64,000 nucleotides of DNA from an uncultured Desulfobacter sp. (GCF_963664415.1 NZ_OY761440.1:1178001-1242000), one strand, 5' to 3'; positions 26,167 to 34,943 are shown, counted from the stretch's first letter. The notes: a model not told the origin generated them from the letters alone. Made by a program: numbers and translations.

Positions 26167-26647
26167 CTTTTTGATCTCTTTAAGCCGCCGCCTGAACGAT
26201 TATATTCAAACCCTGGTCAGCATTATGGGTATTATCATGACCATGGTTGTCGCCTCCCAGGTGTTTTCCAGGTACGTGTTGAATCACTCGTTATTCTGGT
26301 CGGAGGAACTGGCCCGGATCATCCTGGTCTGGCTGACATTCTTCGGGGCGACCGTGGCCTATTATTATGGTCTTCATCCTGGGGTTGACTCTGTTTTCAA
26401 ACGCCTGCCGGAGAATCTTAGACGGATACTGGAACTGATTTCTTACCTGGCCGGGATCGTGCTTTTCACCGTGATGGTGGTCTGGGGTTCAAAATTTGCC
26501 TGGTTTGTGAAACTCCAGATCACACCGGCCCTGAATCTTCCCAAATGGATTGTTATGATCGTGGTCCCGGTGTGTGGTATTATATTTTTAATCCATGCCC
26601 TGGCAGGCGTTTGCAAAGCATGTAACAGGCCCAGGACTCGCCCATGA
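26153..26647 (+). CDS. dctQ: TRAP transporter small permease DctQ
   Basis: A 164-residue protein with four membrane helices. The DctQ hallmark is present in helix 2 (FSRYVLNHSLFWSEELARIILVWLTFFGATVAYYYGLHPGVD). It lies between dctP and dctM with overlaps on both sides, so the three genes form one transcript. Confidence 0.92.
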   Translation: MPSNNFLISLSRRLNDYIQTLVSIMGIIMTMVVASQVFSRYVLNHSLFWSEELARIILVWLTFFGATVAYYYGLHPGVDSVFKRLPENLRRILELISYLAGIVLFTVMVVWGSKFAWFVKLQITPALNLPKWIVMIVVPVCGIIFLIHALAGVCKACNRPRTRP

Positions 26648-27924
26648 TAACTGAGATTTTGATTCTGTCGCTGTTTTTTTTGTTTGTGATCAACACCCCC
26701 ATCGCTGTTGCTATTGGTACGGCCTCTCTGGTTGCCATTGCCGTCCAGGGAGATTTTTCCCTGATGGTGGTGATCCAGCGCATGGTGGCAGGTACCGATT
26801 CCTTTCACCTCATGGCTGTGCCGCTGTTCATGTATGCCGGAACCATCATGGAAAAGGGCGGGATGTCCCAGCGGCTCATTGATTTCGCCAATGCCCTCAC
26901 CGGCTGGCTGCCCGGCGGACTGGCCGCGGTTTCCATTGTTTCAGCCATGTTTTTTGCTGGGATTTCAGGCTCGGCCGCGGCCGATGCGGCGGCCGTGGGT
27001 GCCATCCTGATTCCGGCCATGAAACGCTCGGGATATCCTTCGGACTTTTCTGCAGCGGTGCAGGCCGCCGGCGGATCACTTGGTGTGGTAATTCCACCTT
27101 CCATCCCCATGATTATTTACGGGTTTCTCACCGGTGCGTCCATTTCCAGACTGTTTGCCGCAGGCATCCTGCCCGGTTTGCTCATCGCAGTATCCCTGAT
27201 ATCCGTTGCCACATTTATCTCCTGGAAAAACGGATTTGCCCCGGAAAACAAATTCTCCTGGCAACGCCTGGGGGTTACGGCAAAAGACGCCTTGCTCGCC
27301 CTGGGTGCACCGGTGATCATTTTAGGCGGCATTCTTTCCGGTGTATTTACGGCAACAGAGTCGGCAGCCGTGGCCGTTGTCTATGCCCTGTTGGTCTCTA
27401 TGGCCGTATACAGGCAAATCCGGTTCAAAGATCTTTTCCAGATATTCGGTCAGGCCGGCATCACCTCTGCCATTGTCATGTTTATTATTTCCACAGCTTA
27501 TGTGTTTTCATGGATTGCCGCCATTGAACAAATCCCGGAGGCCCTGGCAGGCGGACTTTTAAGCATGACGAAAAATCCGGTATACTTGCTGCTCCTGATA
27601 AACCTTGTACTTCTGATTACCGGCGTTTTTGTGGAAACAACGGCCTCCTTGATCTTGCTGGTCCCGATGATCACTGCCATGGTGCCCAACCTGGGTATAG
27701 ATCCGGTTCAACTGGGTGTGATTGTGGTGGCCAATCTTGCCATCGGCATGCTCACCCCGCCTATGGGCATCTGCCTGATTGTTTCATCAAGTATTTCCGG
27801 GCAGAGCATCGGGGCGGTGAGCCGTTGTGTTGTACCGTTTTTACTGGTACTCATTGTGGATCTTATTCTGATATCCTTTTATCCACCGTTGACCATGTGG
27901 CTGGCGCGCATTCTTGGCCCTTAA
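26644..27924 (+). CDS. dctM: TRAP transporter large permease DctM
   Basis: A 426-residue membrane protein with about twelve helices and the DctM signatures PLFMYAGTIMEKGGMSQRLIDFANAL, GISGSAAADAAAVGAILIPAMKR and SLGVVIPPSIPMIIYG. It carries the sodium-coupled transport path. It ends 4 bp into the convergent ABC ATPase gene. Confidence 0.94.
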   Translation: MITEILILSLFFLFVINTPIAVAIGTASLVAIAVQGDFSLMVVIQRMVAGTDSFHLMAVPLFMYAGTIMEKGGMSQRLIDFANALTGWLPGGLAAVSIVSAMFFAGISGSAAADAAAVGAILIPAMKRSGYPSDFSAAVQAAGGSLGVVIPPSIPMIIYGFLTGASISRLFAAGILPGLLIAVSLISVATFISWKNGFAPENKFSWQRLGVTAKDALLALGAPVIILGGILSGVFTATESAAVAVVYALLVSMAVYRQIRFKDLFQIFGQAGITSAIVMFIISTAYVFSWIAAIEQIPEALAGGLLSMTKNPVYLLLLINLVLLITGVFVETTASLILLVPMITAMVPNLGIDPVQLGVIVVANLAIGMLTPPMGICLIVSSSISGQSIGAVSRCVVPFLLVLIVDLILISFYPPLTMWLARILGP

Positions 27925-29321
27925 CTTCCCATACGAATGTGGGAGACAAAAAATTCTCTGAACTCATCCTCCCGGTGGCTGACATATAAAATGGTACTTA
28001 ACTTTTCCGCTGCCACCTGACCTAAAAAATCCAGAACCGCATTGCGGTTGGCCCGATCCAACCCGTGGGTGGGTTCATCCAGGACCAAAAGATCAGGCAA
28101 TTTTATCAAGGCCCGTGCAATGAGTGCCAGCCGCTGATCTGCATAGGAAAGGCTTCGGAAAGGGTCTTTCGCTTTATTTGCCAGGCTGATTCGCTCCAGC
28201 CAGGCCAAGGCTTTTTTGGTATCTCCAGGTACTGGGCGCTGGTACAGTCCAATGGTGTCATAAATACCGGACATCACGCAATCCAGGACACTGCCGGCTA
28301 CCCGATAGTTACGGTGAAAATCCGTGCTGACAATACCCATCCCTTTTTTCAACTCCCAGATAGACTCTCCGGTACCCCGGCGGGTGCCGAATATCCACAA
28401 TCTATTCCGGTAGCAGGCGGGATGGTCACCTGTGATGACCTGCAGCAAAGTTGATTTGCCGCAACCGTTGGGACCGGATACCAAGGTATGGTCGCCCGTG
28501 TGTATGCGCAGATTAAGATGGGAAAAAACCGGTTGACCTGAATATCCCGCATGACCGTCTTCAAGCCTGACCAATTCCTGTGAATGCGTCGTCTCTTTGG
28601 ATTTACCATCTTGGGAAACAGCAACATCTACAGACTTTAAATCAGCCACGTCTGCTGAAAAATTTGCCTGCCCCTTCCATTCAACCAATCTGGGTAAAAC
28701 ATCCTGTCGTGGTCCATTAAAGGATATTTGCCCATTTTCAATCACCGCAATGTGAGTGGCGCTGGCGGGTATGTCTCCGGGATCATAAACAAAGGCAAAA
28801 ATTCCCATTCCGCAACCTCTGCAATGATCCAGAGCAAGATCAAGCTGCCCGCACCCAGCCTTATCCAAGCCGTCAAAGGGGGATTGGATCAACAGCCATT
28901 GACTGCCCGAAGAAATCCTGGACAGCAGCAGCAATTTTCTTGTCTGACCTGTGGAGAGCTGCCGATAGCCCTGATCGAGAACATGATCCATGCCAAAGGC
29001 GCTAATCATATCCGTGTATTTATCCGGATCATGGATAAAGGCCCGGGCCAAGGTACCAGGATCCAGACGGTCCATGTAATCGGAATCATCATTTTTAAGC
29101 TCCTGTTCAAATACCTCCTGCTGCCTTGCAAAGGAGAGAATTCCCATATCTTTGGGCAGGCAGATCTCCGCCTCCGGAATTGTTGCGTGGCCAGGGGATA
29201 ACAGGCTGAAAAAAGTGTCAATACCGGACCGGTTTTGGCCAAGGATGCACCAGAACTGGCCGGGTGAAGCTTCAAACAAAGGAATATTTAAATCAAGTGT
29301 TTTTACATTGGAAATTTTCAT
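27921..29321 (-). CDS. ModF-like ATPase with two ABC domains, first one degenerate
   Basis: A 466-residue soluble protein with two ABC domains in tandem, as in ModF/PhrA-type proteins linked to molybdate genes. In domain 1 Walker A is GQNRSGIDT (the Lys replaced by Ile) and Walker B is LLIQSPFDGLD (DE replaced by SP), so it probably cannot hydrolyse ATP. Domain 2 is intact: GPNGCGKST, LSYADQRLALIARAL and LLVLDEPTHGLDRANR. No membrane segments or permease genes are next to it, so the partner is unknown. I use the ATG at 29321; a TTG four codons upstream is possible. Its 3' end overlaps dctM on the opposite strand. Confidence 0.82.
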   Translation of the reverse strand: MKISNVKTLDLNIPLFEASPGQFWCILGQNRSGIDTFFSLLSPGHATIPEAEICLPKDMGILSFARQQEVFEQELKNDDSDYMDRLDPGTLARAFIHDPDKYTDMISAFGMDHVLDQGYRQLSTGQTRKLLLLSRISSGSQWLLIQSPFDGLDKAGCGQLDLALDHCRGCGMGIFAFVYDPGDIPASATHIAVIENGQISFNGPRQDVLPRLVEWKGQANFSADVADLKSVDVAVSQDGKSKETTHSQELVRLEDGHAGYSGQPVFSHLNLRIHTGDHTLVSGPNGCGKSTLLQVITGDHPACYRNRLWIFGTRRGTGESIWELKKGMGIVSTDFHRNYRVAGSVLDCVMSGIYDTIGLYQRPVPGDTKKALAWLERISLANKAKDPFRSLSYADQRLALIARALIKLPDLLVLDEPTHGLDRANRNAVLDFLGQVAAEKLSTILYVSHREDEFREFFVSHIRMGS

Positions 29322-29476
29322 GGCCGTATTCAACCAGGTTCTTGGAATTTCAGCAAGCTTGAATTTTTCTTTATCCGTATTTAAACAATTGGTTTTGCAA
29401 AACGTCTGATATTCTGCTAAAAGCCATCAAGGGGAAACAACGTTGTATTAAATGTGTAACAAGAGAGGGTAGACAA

Positions 29477-30160
29477 GTGACCGGTTTTCAAGCCAAAACG
29501 ATATATGTAGATGTGGATGATGTTGTATCCAGAACCACAGAAACTTATCCGGATGTTGTGGCCCAGGAATTTGGTAAGACCGTCTCTTTTGAAGACCTCA
29601 CTGGTTTTGATTTAAAACATTGTTTCCAGTTAACGGATAATGAGTTTCAATATTTTTTCGACCTGGTTCATCAGTCCGATTTTCTTTTGGGATTTGAACC
29701 GGTGGAAGGTGCGGTTAAAACCCTGAAAGCCTGGGCTAATATGGGGCATACCATTGACATTGTGACCGGGCGGCCAACCTCAGCCCAGGACGCGACCCTG
29801 GCCTGGCTTGAAAGAAATGGGGTACCTTTCAGGGGATTCATCATGGTGGATAAGTACAACCGCCCCGGAAATGACATGTCTCTGGCCATTTCAAAAGAGG
29901 AGTTATCCATGATGGATTACGATCTTGCCGTGGAAGACTCCCCGGAGATGGCTCTGTTCCTGGCCCAGGACATGGGCGTACCCACAGCATTGATCCATCG
30001 TCCCTGGAACCGACAGTGCATCACACATGACAACTTGGTCCGGTGTACGTCCTGGGACGAAATTCATCCCATGATCAAAGACCCGGCATTTGAAGAAAGT
30101 AATGAAGGCCGGAACGAAAAAGTAAATCTCTGCAACACACCTATTTGTTGGGACGTCTAA
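29477..30160 (+). CDS. HAD-family 5'-nucleotidase-like protein
   Basis: A 227-residue protein with the HAD motif I YVDVDDVVS (nucleophile Asp and acid/base Asp), motif II TGRPTS, a GYxRPGND-like middle segment and motif IV LAVEDSPEMALFLAQ. It resembles the NT5C/YqfW-like 5'(3')-deoxyribonucleotidase branch. The cap domain is short. It starts with GTG and is preceded by GAGGG. It is alone and lies 47 bp before tRNA-Sec. The phosphatase call is from the motifs; the substrate is inferred only. Confidence 0.78.
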   Translation: MTGFQAKTIYVDVDDVVSRTTETYPDVVAQEFGKTVSFEDLTGFDLKHCFQLTDNEFQYFFDLVHQSDFLLGFEPVEGAVKTLKAWANMGHTIDIVTGRPTSAQDATLAWLERNGVPFRGFIMVDKYNRPGNDMSLAISKEELSMMDYDLAVEDSPEMALFLAQDMGVPTALIHRPWNRQCITHDNLVRCTSWDEIHPMIKDPAFEESNEGRNEKVNLCNTPICWDV

Positions 30161-30207
30161 AACAAATTGACAAGCAACACCCTAAAAGTATATTCTATAT
30201 AGATTCT

Positions 30208-30305
30208 GGAAGCACGCGGCTCACTGGTGGGGCCCTCGGACTTCAAATCCGATGTGCGGGGCTGATACCCTCGCGGGTGGGTTCGATTCCCATGTGCTTC
30301 CGCCA
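30208..30305 (+). tRNA. selC: tRNA-Sec (anticodon TCA)
   Basis: 98 nt including CCA, with an 8-bp acceptor stem GGAAGCAC/GTGCTTCC, an anticodon loop ACTTCAAAT containing TCA, a long variable arm and T-loop GGTTCGATTCC. The length and long extra arm identify selenocysteine tRNA. The organism therefore makes selenoproteins. The element integrated downstream uses its 3' end and restores the intact sequence. Confidence 0.96.
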
Positions 30306-30312
30306 TTTTTAT
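30279..30312. repeat. attL of the integrated element
   Basis: A 34-bp perfect match to 45542-45575. It covers the T-arm, acceptor end and CCA of tRNA-Sec plus 7 bp of flank (GGGTTCGATTCCC... through CCGCCATTTTTAT). Confidence 0.93.
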
Positions 30313-30430
30313 CTAAGAAAACAATCTGTTACACATTCTATTTCCTGCCTAAAACTACCTAACTTTTTTAAAATCATTCCAAATTCGATGAATTTAATCT
30401 GACAATATAATTTTTGATAGAGTGGCTAAT

Positions 30431-30697
30431 ATTTTTAACTATTCACACAGGTGAAAAATCGTGCAGAATGCCATGTATTTGGCGTTTTCATTTTGAAAAA
30501 ATTCAAAAAACTATAAAAATTTTATCCAGGAGACAAAACGGTTAAATAGCACGTGATTTGACGATTTTATTTTGAAAAAATTTAAAAATTTATTAAATAT
30601 TCATCCATCTAAAGAGTCATTTAGAACGCTACATATTTTAAGTTTTTATTCATAAAAATTCTCCAAATTTACCAAATATTTATCCAGATGAAAAATT
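30431..30697. repeat. A/T-rich tandem repeats, left side of cassette array
   Basis: Three to four imperfect units of about 80 bp. Each contains a GATGCCATGTATTTGGCGTTTT-like core (best copy near 30467) followed by a run such as TTTTGAAAAAATTTAAAAA and then AAATATTCATCCA. Related units reappear at 33490-33645. No gene is seen in 30313-31227 apart from these repeats. Confidence 0.7.
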
Positions 30698-31235
30698 AAC
30701 ATTTCTGGTTGTTATGGCATTGTCTTGCATCCTGCTCCCAAAGTCGTTGATATTGCTGGAAAAGCCCCTAAAGGCCTTTGTTCCAAGACATCTATCCCTA
30801 TATTCTTTCTTTTTTTTGTCTGCTTTTGGATAAAACCTGCAATCAAAACCACAACCATTTTAAACCTGCATTTTTCATTTCATCGATATTTACGAGGAAG
30901 CCTTGGCCAGGGCAGACACAAGATATGGCCCTGAATAATTTTATGAAAATAAGTTCAATCATACCATAAGTCAACAGCCTTCCGGACAAGAATAGAGGAG
31001 TATTATACAGGGGCATTTAATTGATTATTGCAATTTTTGACAGGAATGTTTAAGCATTCCAATAGTGGTGATTTAAAAAGGAATTATGCAGATCTGGTTA
31101 ACATGAAAATAATCATGTTATGCAGTTAGATAATCAATCTTGAATGATATACGGATCTGCTGAACATATTGTTGGCACCAAGAGTGCTCGTGGGCTTCGG
31201 GAATCCTGACTACAAAGAAAAAGGGGGTTATATAG

Positions 31236-32027
31236 ATGACAGAATTAGCCCTTGTAATGGCTAAACTGGCCGGAATCCGTAAGGCCATTTCGGCCGTGAT
31301 GGACGAAAACGTTAGCCGTAACCGAAGTAGAGGCGAAGTGTTGACTCGGGCACACTTCCCTCCGGATTTGGTGCGTCATTACTTTGAACAAGCTGCCTCC
31401 CACTTGAATACACTGAAACGACTACTACCAGATCTCTATGGAGATTTCCAGGCTATCAAAATCGAGCCCGAGACTGAAATGGTCAGCAAAGTGCCTGGAG
31501 AGCCGGCTCCTTTTCACTATTCAAGAGCTCAGGCCGAAAGGATAGTTCGCGATATAGACCAGATTTTTGAGATCCGAGCGAACAGTGAGCTAGCCCAGCC
31601 AAAAGAAGTTATCAATCGCCGCGTATTCATCTCTCATGGTAGCTCCGCTGATTGGCGTGAAGTTCAGCCATTCATTGAGAGGGATTTAAATATACCGACT
31701 TTGGAGTTGGCGCAGGAGCCGAACCTTGGCCGCACCATCATCGAGAAGCTGATCGACAATGCGAACCGTTGTACCAGTGCAGTGATAGTCATGACAGGAG
31801 ATGACATTGCAAATGAAGACGAAGCAAGAGTGAGGGAAAATGTCATGCACGAGATCGGCTTTTTTCAAGGGAAGTACGGTCGGAATTCGGTAGTTCTTCT
31901 GCACGAGGAGGGGGTCAACATTCCGTCCAACCTTGCTGGAGTCGTTTATATCCCGTTTCCGAATGGGAACATCAGTTCCGGTTTTCATGTTCTTCAGAGG
32001 GAGTTGAAGGCTCTGTATAAGTTGTGA
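31236..32027 (+). CDS. TIR-domain (Cap12/Pycsar-type) nucleotide-binding protein
   Basis: A 263-residue protein. The last 135 residues are a TIR-like domain of the prokaryotic Cap12/Pycsar family: RRVFISHGSSADWREVQPFI, LGRTIIEKLIDN, SAVIVMTGDDI, then RENVMHEIGFFQG with the conserved Glu expected to act in NAD+ cleavage, and NSVVLLHEEGVNIPSNLAGV. The first 125 residues are mostly helical and may sense or dimerise. TIR proteins of this type act as NADase effectors in anti-phage systems (CBASS, Pycsar, or self-contained). No cyclase gene is adjacent, so a stand-alone role is likely if it is defensive. The gene starts 8 bp after a GTTATAT cassette-boundary motif and ends at an attC-like site. Confidence 0.85.
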   Translation: MTELALVMAKLAGIRKAISAVMDENVSRNRSRGEVLTRAHFPPDLVRHYFEQAASHLNTLKRLLPDLYGDFQAIKIEPETEMVSKVPGEPAPFHYSRAQAERIVRDIDQIFEIRANSELAQPKEVINRRVFISHGSSADWREVQPFIERDLNIPTLELAQEPNLGRTIIEKLIDNANRCTSAVIVMTGDDIANEDEARVRENVMHEIGFFQGKYGRNSVVLLHEEGVNIPSNLAGVVYIPFPNGNISSGFHVLQRELKALYKL

Positions 32028-32101
32028 TCTAACGGTGATGCCCAACAAGGCTTTTACAGCGGAGCGCAAAAAACCGCGCCCGCTGAAAAGCGACGTTATC
32101 T
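32027..32101 (+). other. attC-like site 1 (end of cassette 1)
   Basis: R''-like ATCTAAC at 32027-32033 (overlapping the stop codon) and R'-like GTTATCT at 32095-32101. Between them GCTTTT(A)CAGCGG(A)GCGC pairs with GCGCCCGCTGAAAAGC, leaving unpaired bases on one arm, as the folded attC requires. Confidence 0.7.
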
Positions 32102-32125
32102 TTCAATAAAATCAGAGGCATAGTT

Positions 32126-32881
32126 ATGAACTCCCCTAAAAAACCTCGAAGTGAAACCATTTATTTCACAACCAAAGGAGAAGTATCAGAAATTCAGTTT
32201 GACTATGATAATGAAGGAAACCTTTATATGCCAGATGCAGATCCAAACACCGTTAGAGTAGAAAAAAGCTATTCTAGGGCATCAGGTAAAGATAAAATAC
32301 TTACATCTGTATTTACATCGGCCGCATCTGCAAACTTTGAAATCGATAAAACCTTAAGGGAAAGTTATGCCTATGTATACAGCATTGATACAAATTCCTT
32401 GAACTTTAAAGGGACAAAAATAAGCATATGCACTTGCTACGCTGTTCCGGCTCATTTAAAACATTACACAAAAGAGATCCCATTTAATTTACTTGCTTCA
32501 TATCTAATTATAAATCCCAAACCAGAGATTAATCCCGAATGCATAGGGTGGCATTTAGTAATGAGTCACAATACAAATATGGCTTTTAGCGAATTAAACA
32601 AATTAGCTGTTATCGTTGATAGTGAAAAAGATTCATTACTACAATTTAATCAAAGGCTACGGCCATTTTATAACAATTGCCATTTAAAAGACCACGTCTA
32701 TTTTGTGTATGCATCGGATAAGGATAAAGACTCCTTGCCTGGGCAAATGCTAAAAATGTGTCATAATGTTTCCAATCAAATTGCAAAAAAAATGAAGGAA
32801 GATGATATCAATATCCCGTCAGTCTCCAATGGAGATCAAAACTTCGATGGGTATGTTGAGATAAATCCTTCACAGAAATGA
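32126..32881 (+). CDS. Hypothetical protein of cassette 2
   Basis: A 251-residue soluble protein; I do not recognise its family. It has no signal peptide or membrane helix. The N-terminal part is charged (YFTTKGEVSEIQFDYDNEGN), followed by a mixed alpha/beta region (SICTCYAVPAHLKHY, CIGWHLVMSHNTNMAFSELNKLAVIV). It fills one cassette-like unit between attC-like sites 1 and 2, and its base composition is more A/T-rich than the chromosomal genes. A role alongside the TIR protein is possible, but cassettes normally carry independent genes. Confidence 0.75.
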   Translation: MNSPKKPRSETIYFTTKGEVSEIQFDYDNEGNLYMPDADPNTVRVEKSYSRASGKDKILTSVFTSAASANFEIDKTLRESYAYVYSIDTNSLNFKGTKISICTCYAVPAHLKHYTKEIPFNLLASYLIINPKPEINPECIGWHLVMSHNTNMAFSELNKLAVIVDSEKDSLLQFNQRLRPFYNNCHLKDHVYFVYASDKDKDSLPGQMLKMCHNVSNQIAKKMKEDDINIPSVSNGDQNFDGYVEINPSQK

Positions 32882-32933
32882 TACAAATATTGGTGATAAT
32901 AATTTTAAATTTATATGCCCAGTAAAATTTGAA

Positions 32934-33020
32934 AGATAACCCGTCATTGCAGCGGACCGCAGGGAGCGAGCTCCCTGTCCCCTCGCTACGCTCGGCGGCC
33001 CCTGAACTCCAACGTTATGT
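32934..33020 (+). other. attC-like site 2 (end of cassette 2)
   Basis: R'' AGATAAC (32934-32940) and R' GTTATGT (33014-33020). The arms CAGCGG(A)CCGC and GGCGGCCCCTG are nearly complementary with an unpaired A. An inner stem AGGGAGC/GCTCCCT lies in the loop. Length is 87 bp. Confidence 0.75.
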
Positions 33021-33032
33021 TGAAAAAGAATA

Positions 33033-33305
33033 ATGAGCATACATCAAAGAACTGAATATCATGCTGCGCACCAGCACTCGGCAAATCACAGGCAGCAGGT
33101 GATAGAAAGTGAAAGATGTGGTTGCTTTTATTGTTTGGGGATTTTTTCACCATCCAAAATTGAAGAATGGGTAGATGAAGACGAAAATGAAATAGGTACA
33201 ACAGCATTATGCCCATTTTGCGGGATAGACTCCGTAATTGGCAGTAAGTCAGGGATTCCTATTACAAAAGAATTCTTAAAGGCAATGAACCAAATATGGT
33301 TCTGA
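33033..33305 (+). CDS. Small zinc-ribbon-like protein of cassette 3
   Basis: A 90-residue protein with paired cysteines (CGCFYC near residue 31 and CPFC near residue 61), followed by GIDSVIGSKSGIPITKEFLKAMN. It matches a small family often annotated simply as cytoplasmic protein, whose function is unknown. The Cys pattern suggests zinc binding. It is the only gene in cassette 3. Confidence 0.8.
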   Translation: MSIHQRTEYHAAHQHSANHRQQVIESERCGCFYCLGIFSPSKIEEWVDEDENEIGTTALCPFCGIDSVIGSKSGIPITKEFLKAMNQIWF

Positions 33306-33327
33306 GTGTTTTCAATGTGCTACTACA

Positions 33328-33415
33328 ACATAACAATGCAATTTCACACGGACGGCAAAAAGCGTCGCTCGTTCCTCGCTATGCTTTTTACCTCCGGTGA
33401 ATTGCGGCGTTACAT
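33328..33415 (+). other. attC-like site 3 (end of cassette 3)
   Basis: R'' ACATAAC (33328-33334) and R' GTTACAT (33409-33415). The left arm GCAATTTCAC(A)CGGACGG pairs with CCTCCGGTGAATTGC, again with unpaired bases on one side. This is the clearest of the three sites; 88 bp. Confidence 0.8.
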
Positions 33416-33489
33416 TTAATACATTATTTTCGTTACTGCTCAAAGATCCATCAGAATCAATTTTATAGAACATTAACTGAATTTCCGAT

Positions 33490-33645
33490 CCCCTTGATAT
33501 TTGGCGATTTTATTTAGAAAAATTTGAAAAAATTATCAAATATTCACGCAGATAAAAAATCGTTTAAGATGCCATGCATTTGGCGTTTTTATCTCCAAAA
33601 AAGTTGAAAAATTACAAAGTTTTCATATAGGATAAAAAACAGCCA
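33490..33645. repeat. A/T-rich repeats, right side of cassette array
   Basis: Two units like those at 30431-30697. The best copy (near 33564) shares GATGCCATGCATTTGGCGTTTT-type sequence with the left side. The cassette array is thus enclosed by copies of one repeat family. Confidence 0.65.
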
Positions 33646-33710
33646 ACTCTCATAAAATCTGAGTTTTTCGGTCAAGATAGCAATTCGGTCATAGGCCTTG
33701 GCCGCGAGGG

Positions 33711-34147
33711 CCTTGGGAATCTGAACAACGCGAAAAGCCTTTATTCGTGATCCGCATCCTGCTTGAGCCGGTCCTGATTTCCCTGCGTAATGCAGCGCTT
33801 AGTATCCGGCTGTTAACAATACGCACAGATAAACAGTCCTGCCCCGGCTCAGCCCCCGAAATCGTTCAGGAGTGTTGTCTTCACGTTCGTCTATCGAAGC
33901 CAGCTTCTCTGCCTGTTTCCTTCCTCCCCTGGGGAACTACCCCCAACCCCTCTTTAAAAACTGCTTTTAAAAAACAGCGCTTATCTAACCGCTGCAAAGA
34001 TTGTCCGCTATGACCTTGGGAATCTGTACAGCCCGTACAGCCTTTATGCGTGCACCGTCAGCCTGCTTGAGCCAGCGGCATTCCCCAGCGTAAGGAAACG
34101 TTACAGAATCCGGGTCCTCAACAAGGCGTATCGATTAACCGTCCCTT
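33711..34147. repeat. Two divergent direct repeats in phage intergenic region
   Basis: Unit 1 (33711-33840) and unit 2 (34013-34147) share CCTTGGGAATCTG, AGCCTTTAT-CGTG, CCTGCTTGAGCC, CCC-GCGTAA and ATCCGG at the same spacing, with a 302-bp period. A shorter relative, GGCTTCGGGAATCCTGAC, lies at 31193-31210, just before cassette 1. The whole stretch 33416-34443 has no convincing gene. It may hold replication or packaging signals. Confidence 0.55.
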
Positions 34148-34443
34148 CCCAGCTCTTGAGGCGATCCGATAAACCCGGTTTACGTGAGTTTATCAGTCAG
34201 GCGTTTTCGGCTCTTGTCATTTTTCCTTTTGTTATCTCCTCTACCTCTCCTTGTAAACTCAAAAATGTAAAGCGTTTCCATAACAGGCCAAGGTTATCGC
34301 CCACAGGCGCCAGGGGCATTCAGATTTTCAGATTATGATTTTTTGAATCTTTTTTATGTATGATGCCTTTCATCTCCAGAAAAGCTGATTTCTAATAACT
34401 CAACCATAATCATCCTCCAAGAGTATTAGAATAATATCGATTA

Positions 34444-34935
34444 TCAGATATTGCCTTTTTCTTTGGTAAGTTCCCCCAAGGTTTTATTTTCTGGAACGGC
34501 AATTAATGGGCCTGGGGTAGCCCCTTCTTTTAATTTGTCTGCAATGAATTCTAAATCAGAGACTGTTCTACGAAAGGTTTGTTCATCTATTTTTTCGATT
34601 TCCAAAAGTGCATTTATTGCGTCTTTTCCTTTATTCGTAGTTTTGAAATTATGTTTTTTATCGTTTGATTCGTCGGGTGAATTGATATTTTGTTTCTGAG
34701 TAGATATTAAATCCCCATTTGTATTTTTACACATGGGGTCAATTCCGTTCAGTAGCCAATTCCTATTAATGTTGTAAATATATTCAATTGCAATTGCATG
34801 AAGCTCCGACAACTTAACTTTTTCTGATTCGAGACTCATTATTTTGTCTCTATTTAAACCAATTGATTTTCCAAACAGCTCTTGTGTTAGATTTAATTTT
34901 TTACGGATTTTTTTAAGTCTGTCAGACGGTTTCAT
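34444..34935 (-). CDS. XRE-family phage repressor
   Basis: A 163-residue protein with an N-terminal helix-turn-helix: MKPSDRLKKIRKKLNLTQELFGKSIGLNRDKIMSLE. The C-terminal half is acidic and helical (ALLEIEKIDEQTFRRTVSDLEFIADKLKEG) with no LexA-like protease residues. I start at 34935; the frame stays open upstream to 35118, but that part runs through the operator and promoter region. It is divergent from the early phage genes and probably keeps them silent in the prophage. Confidence 0.85.
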   Translation of the reverse strand: MKPSDRLKKIRKKLNLTQELFGKSIGLNRDKIMSLESEKVKLSELHAIAIEYIYNINRNWLLNGIDPMCKNTNGDLISTQKQNINSPDESNDKKHNFKTTNKGKDAINALLEIEKIDEQTFRRTVSDLEFIADKLKEGATPGPLIAVPENKTLGELTKEKGNI

Positions 34936-34943
34936 ACTAAAAG

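Noticed and set aside
30431..30697. A/T-rich repeats as a CRISPR array
   Set aside because: Units are imperfect throughout, about 80 bp and contiguous, without unique spacers or cas genes.
30725..30934. 69-codon frame between attL and the cassettes
   Set aside because: Composition is low-complexity hydrophobic/aromatic from A/T-rich DNA, with no ribosome-binding site. Not considered a gene.
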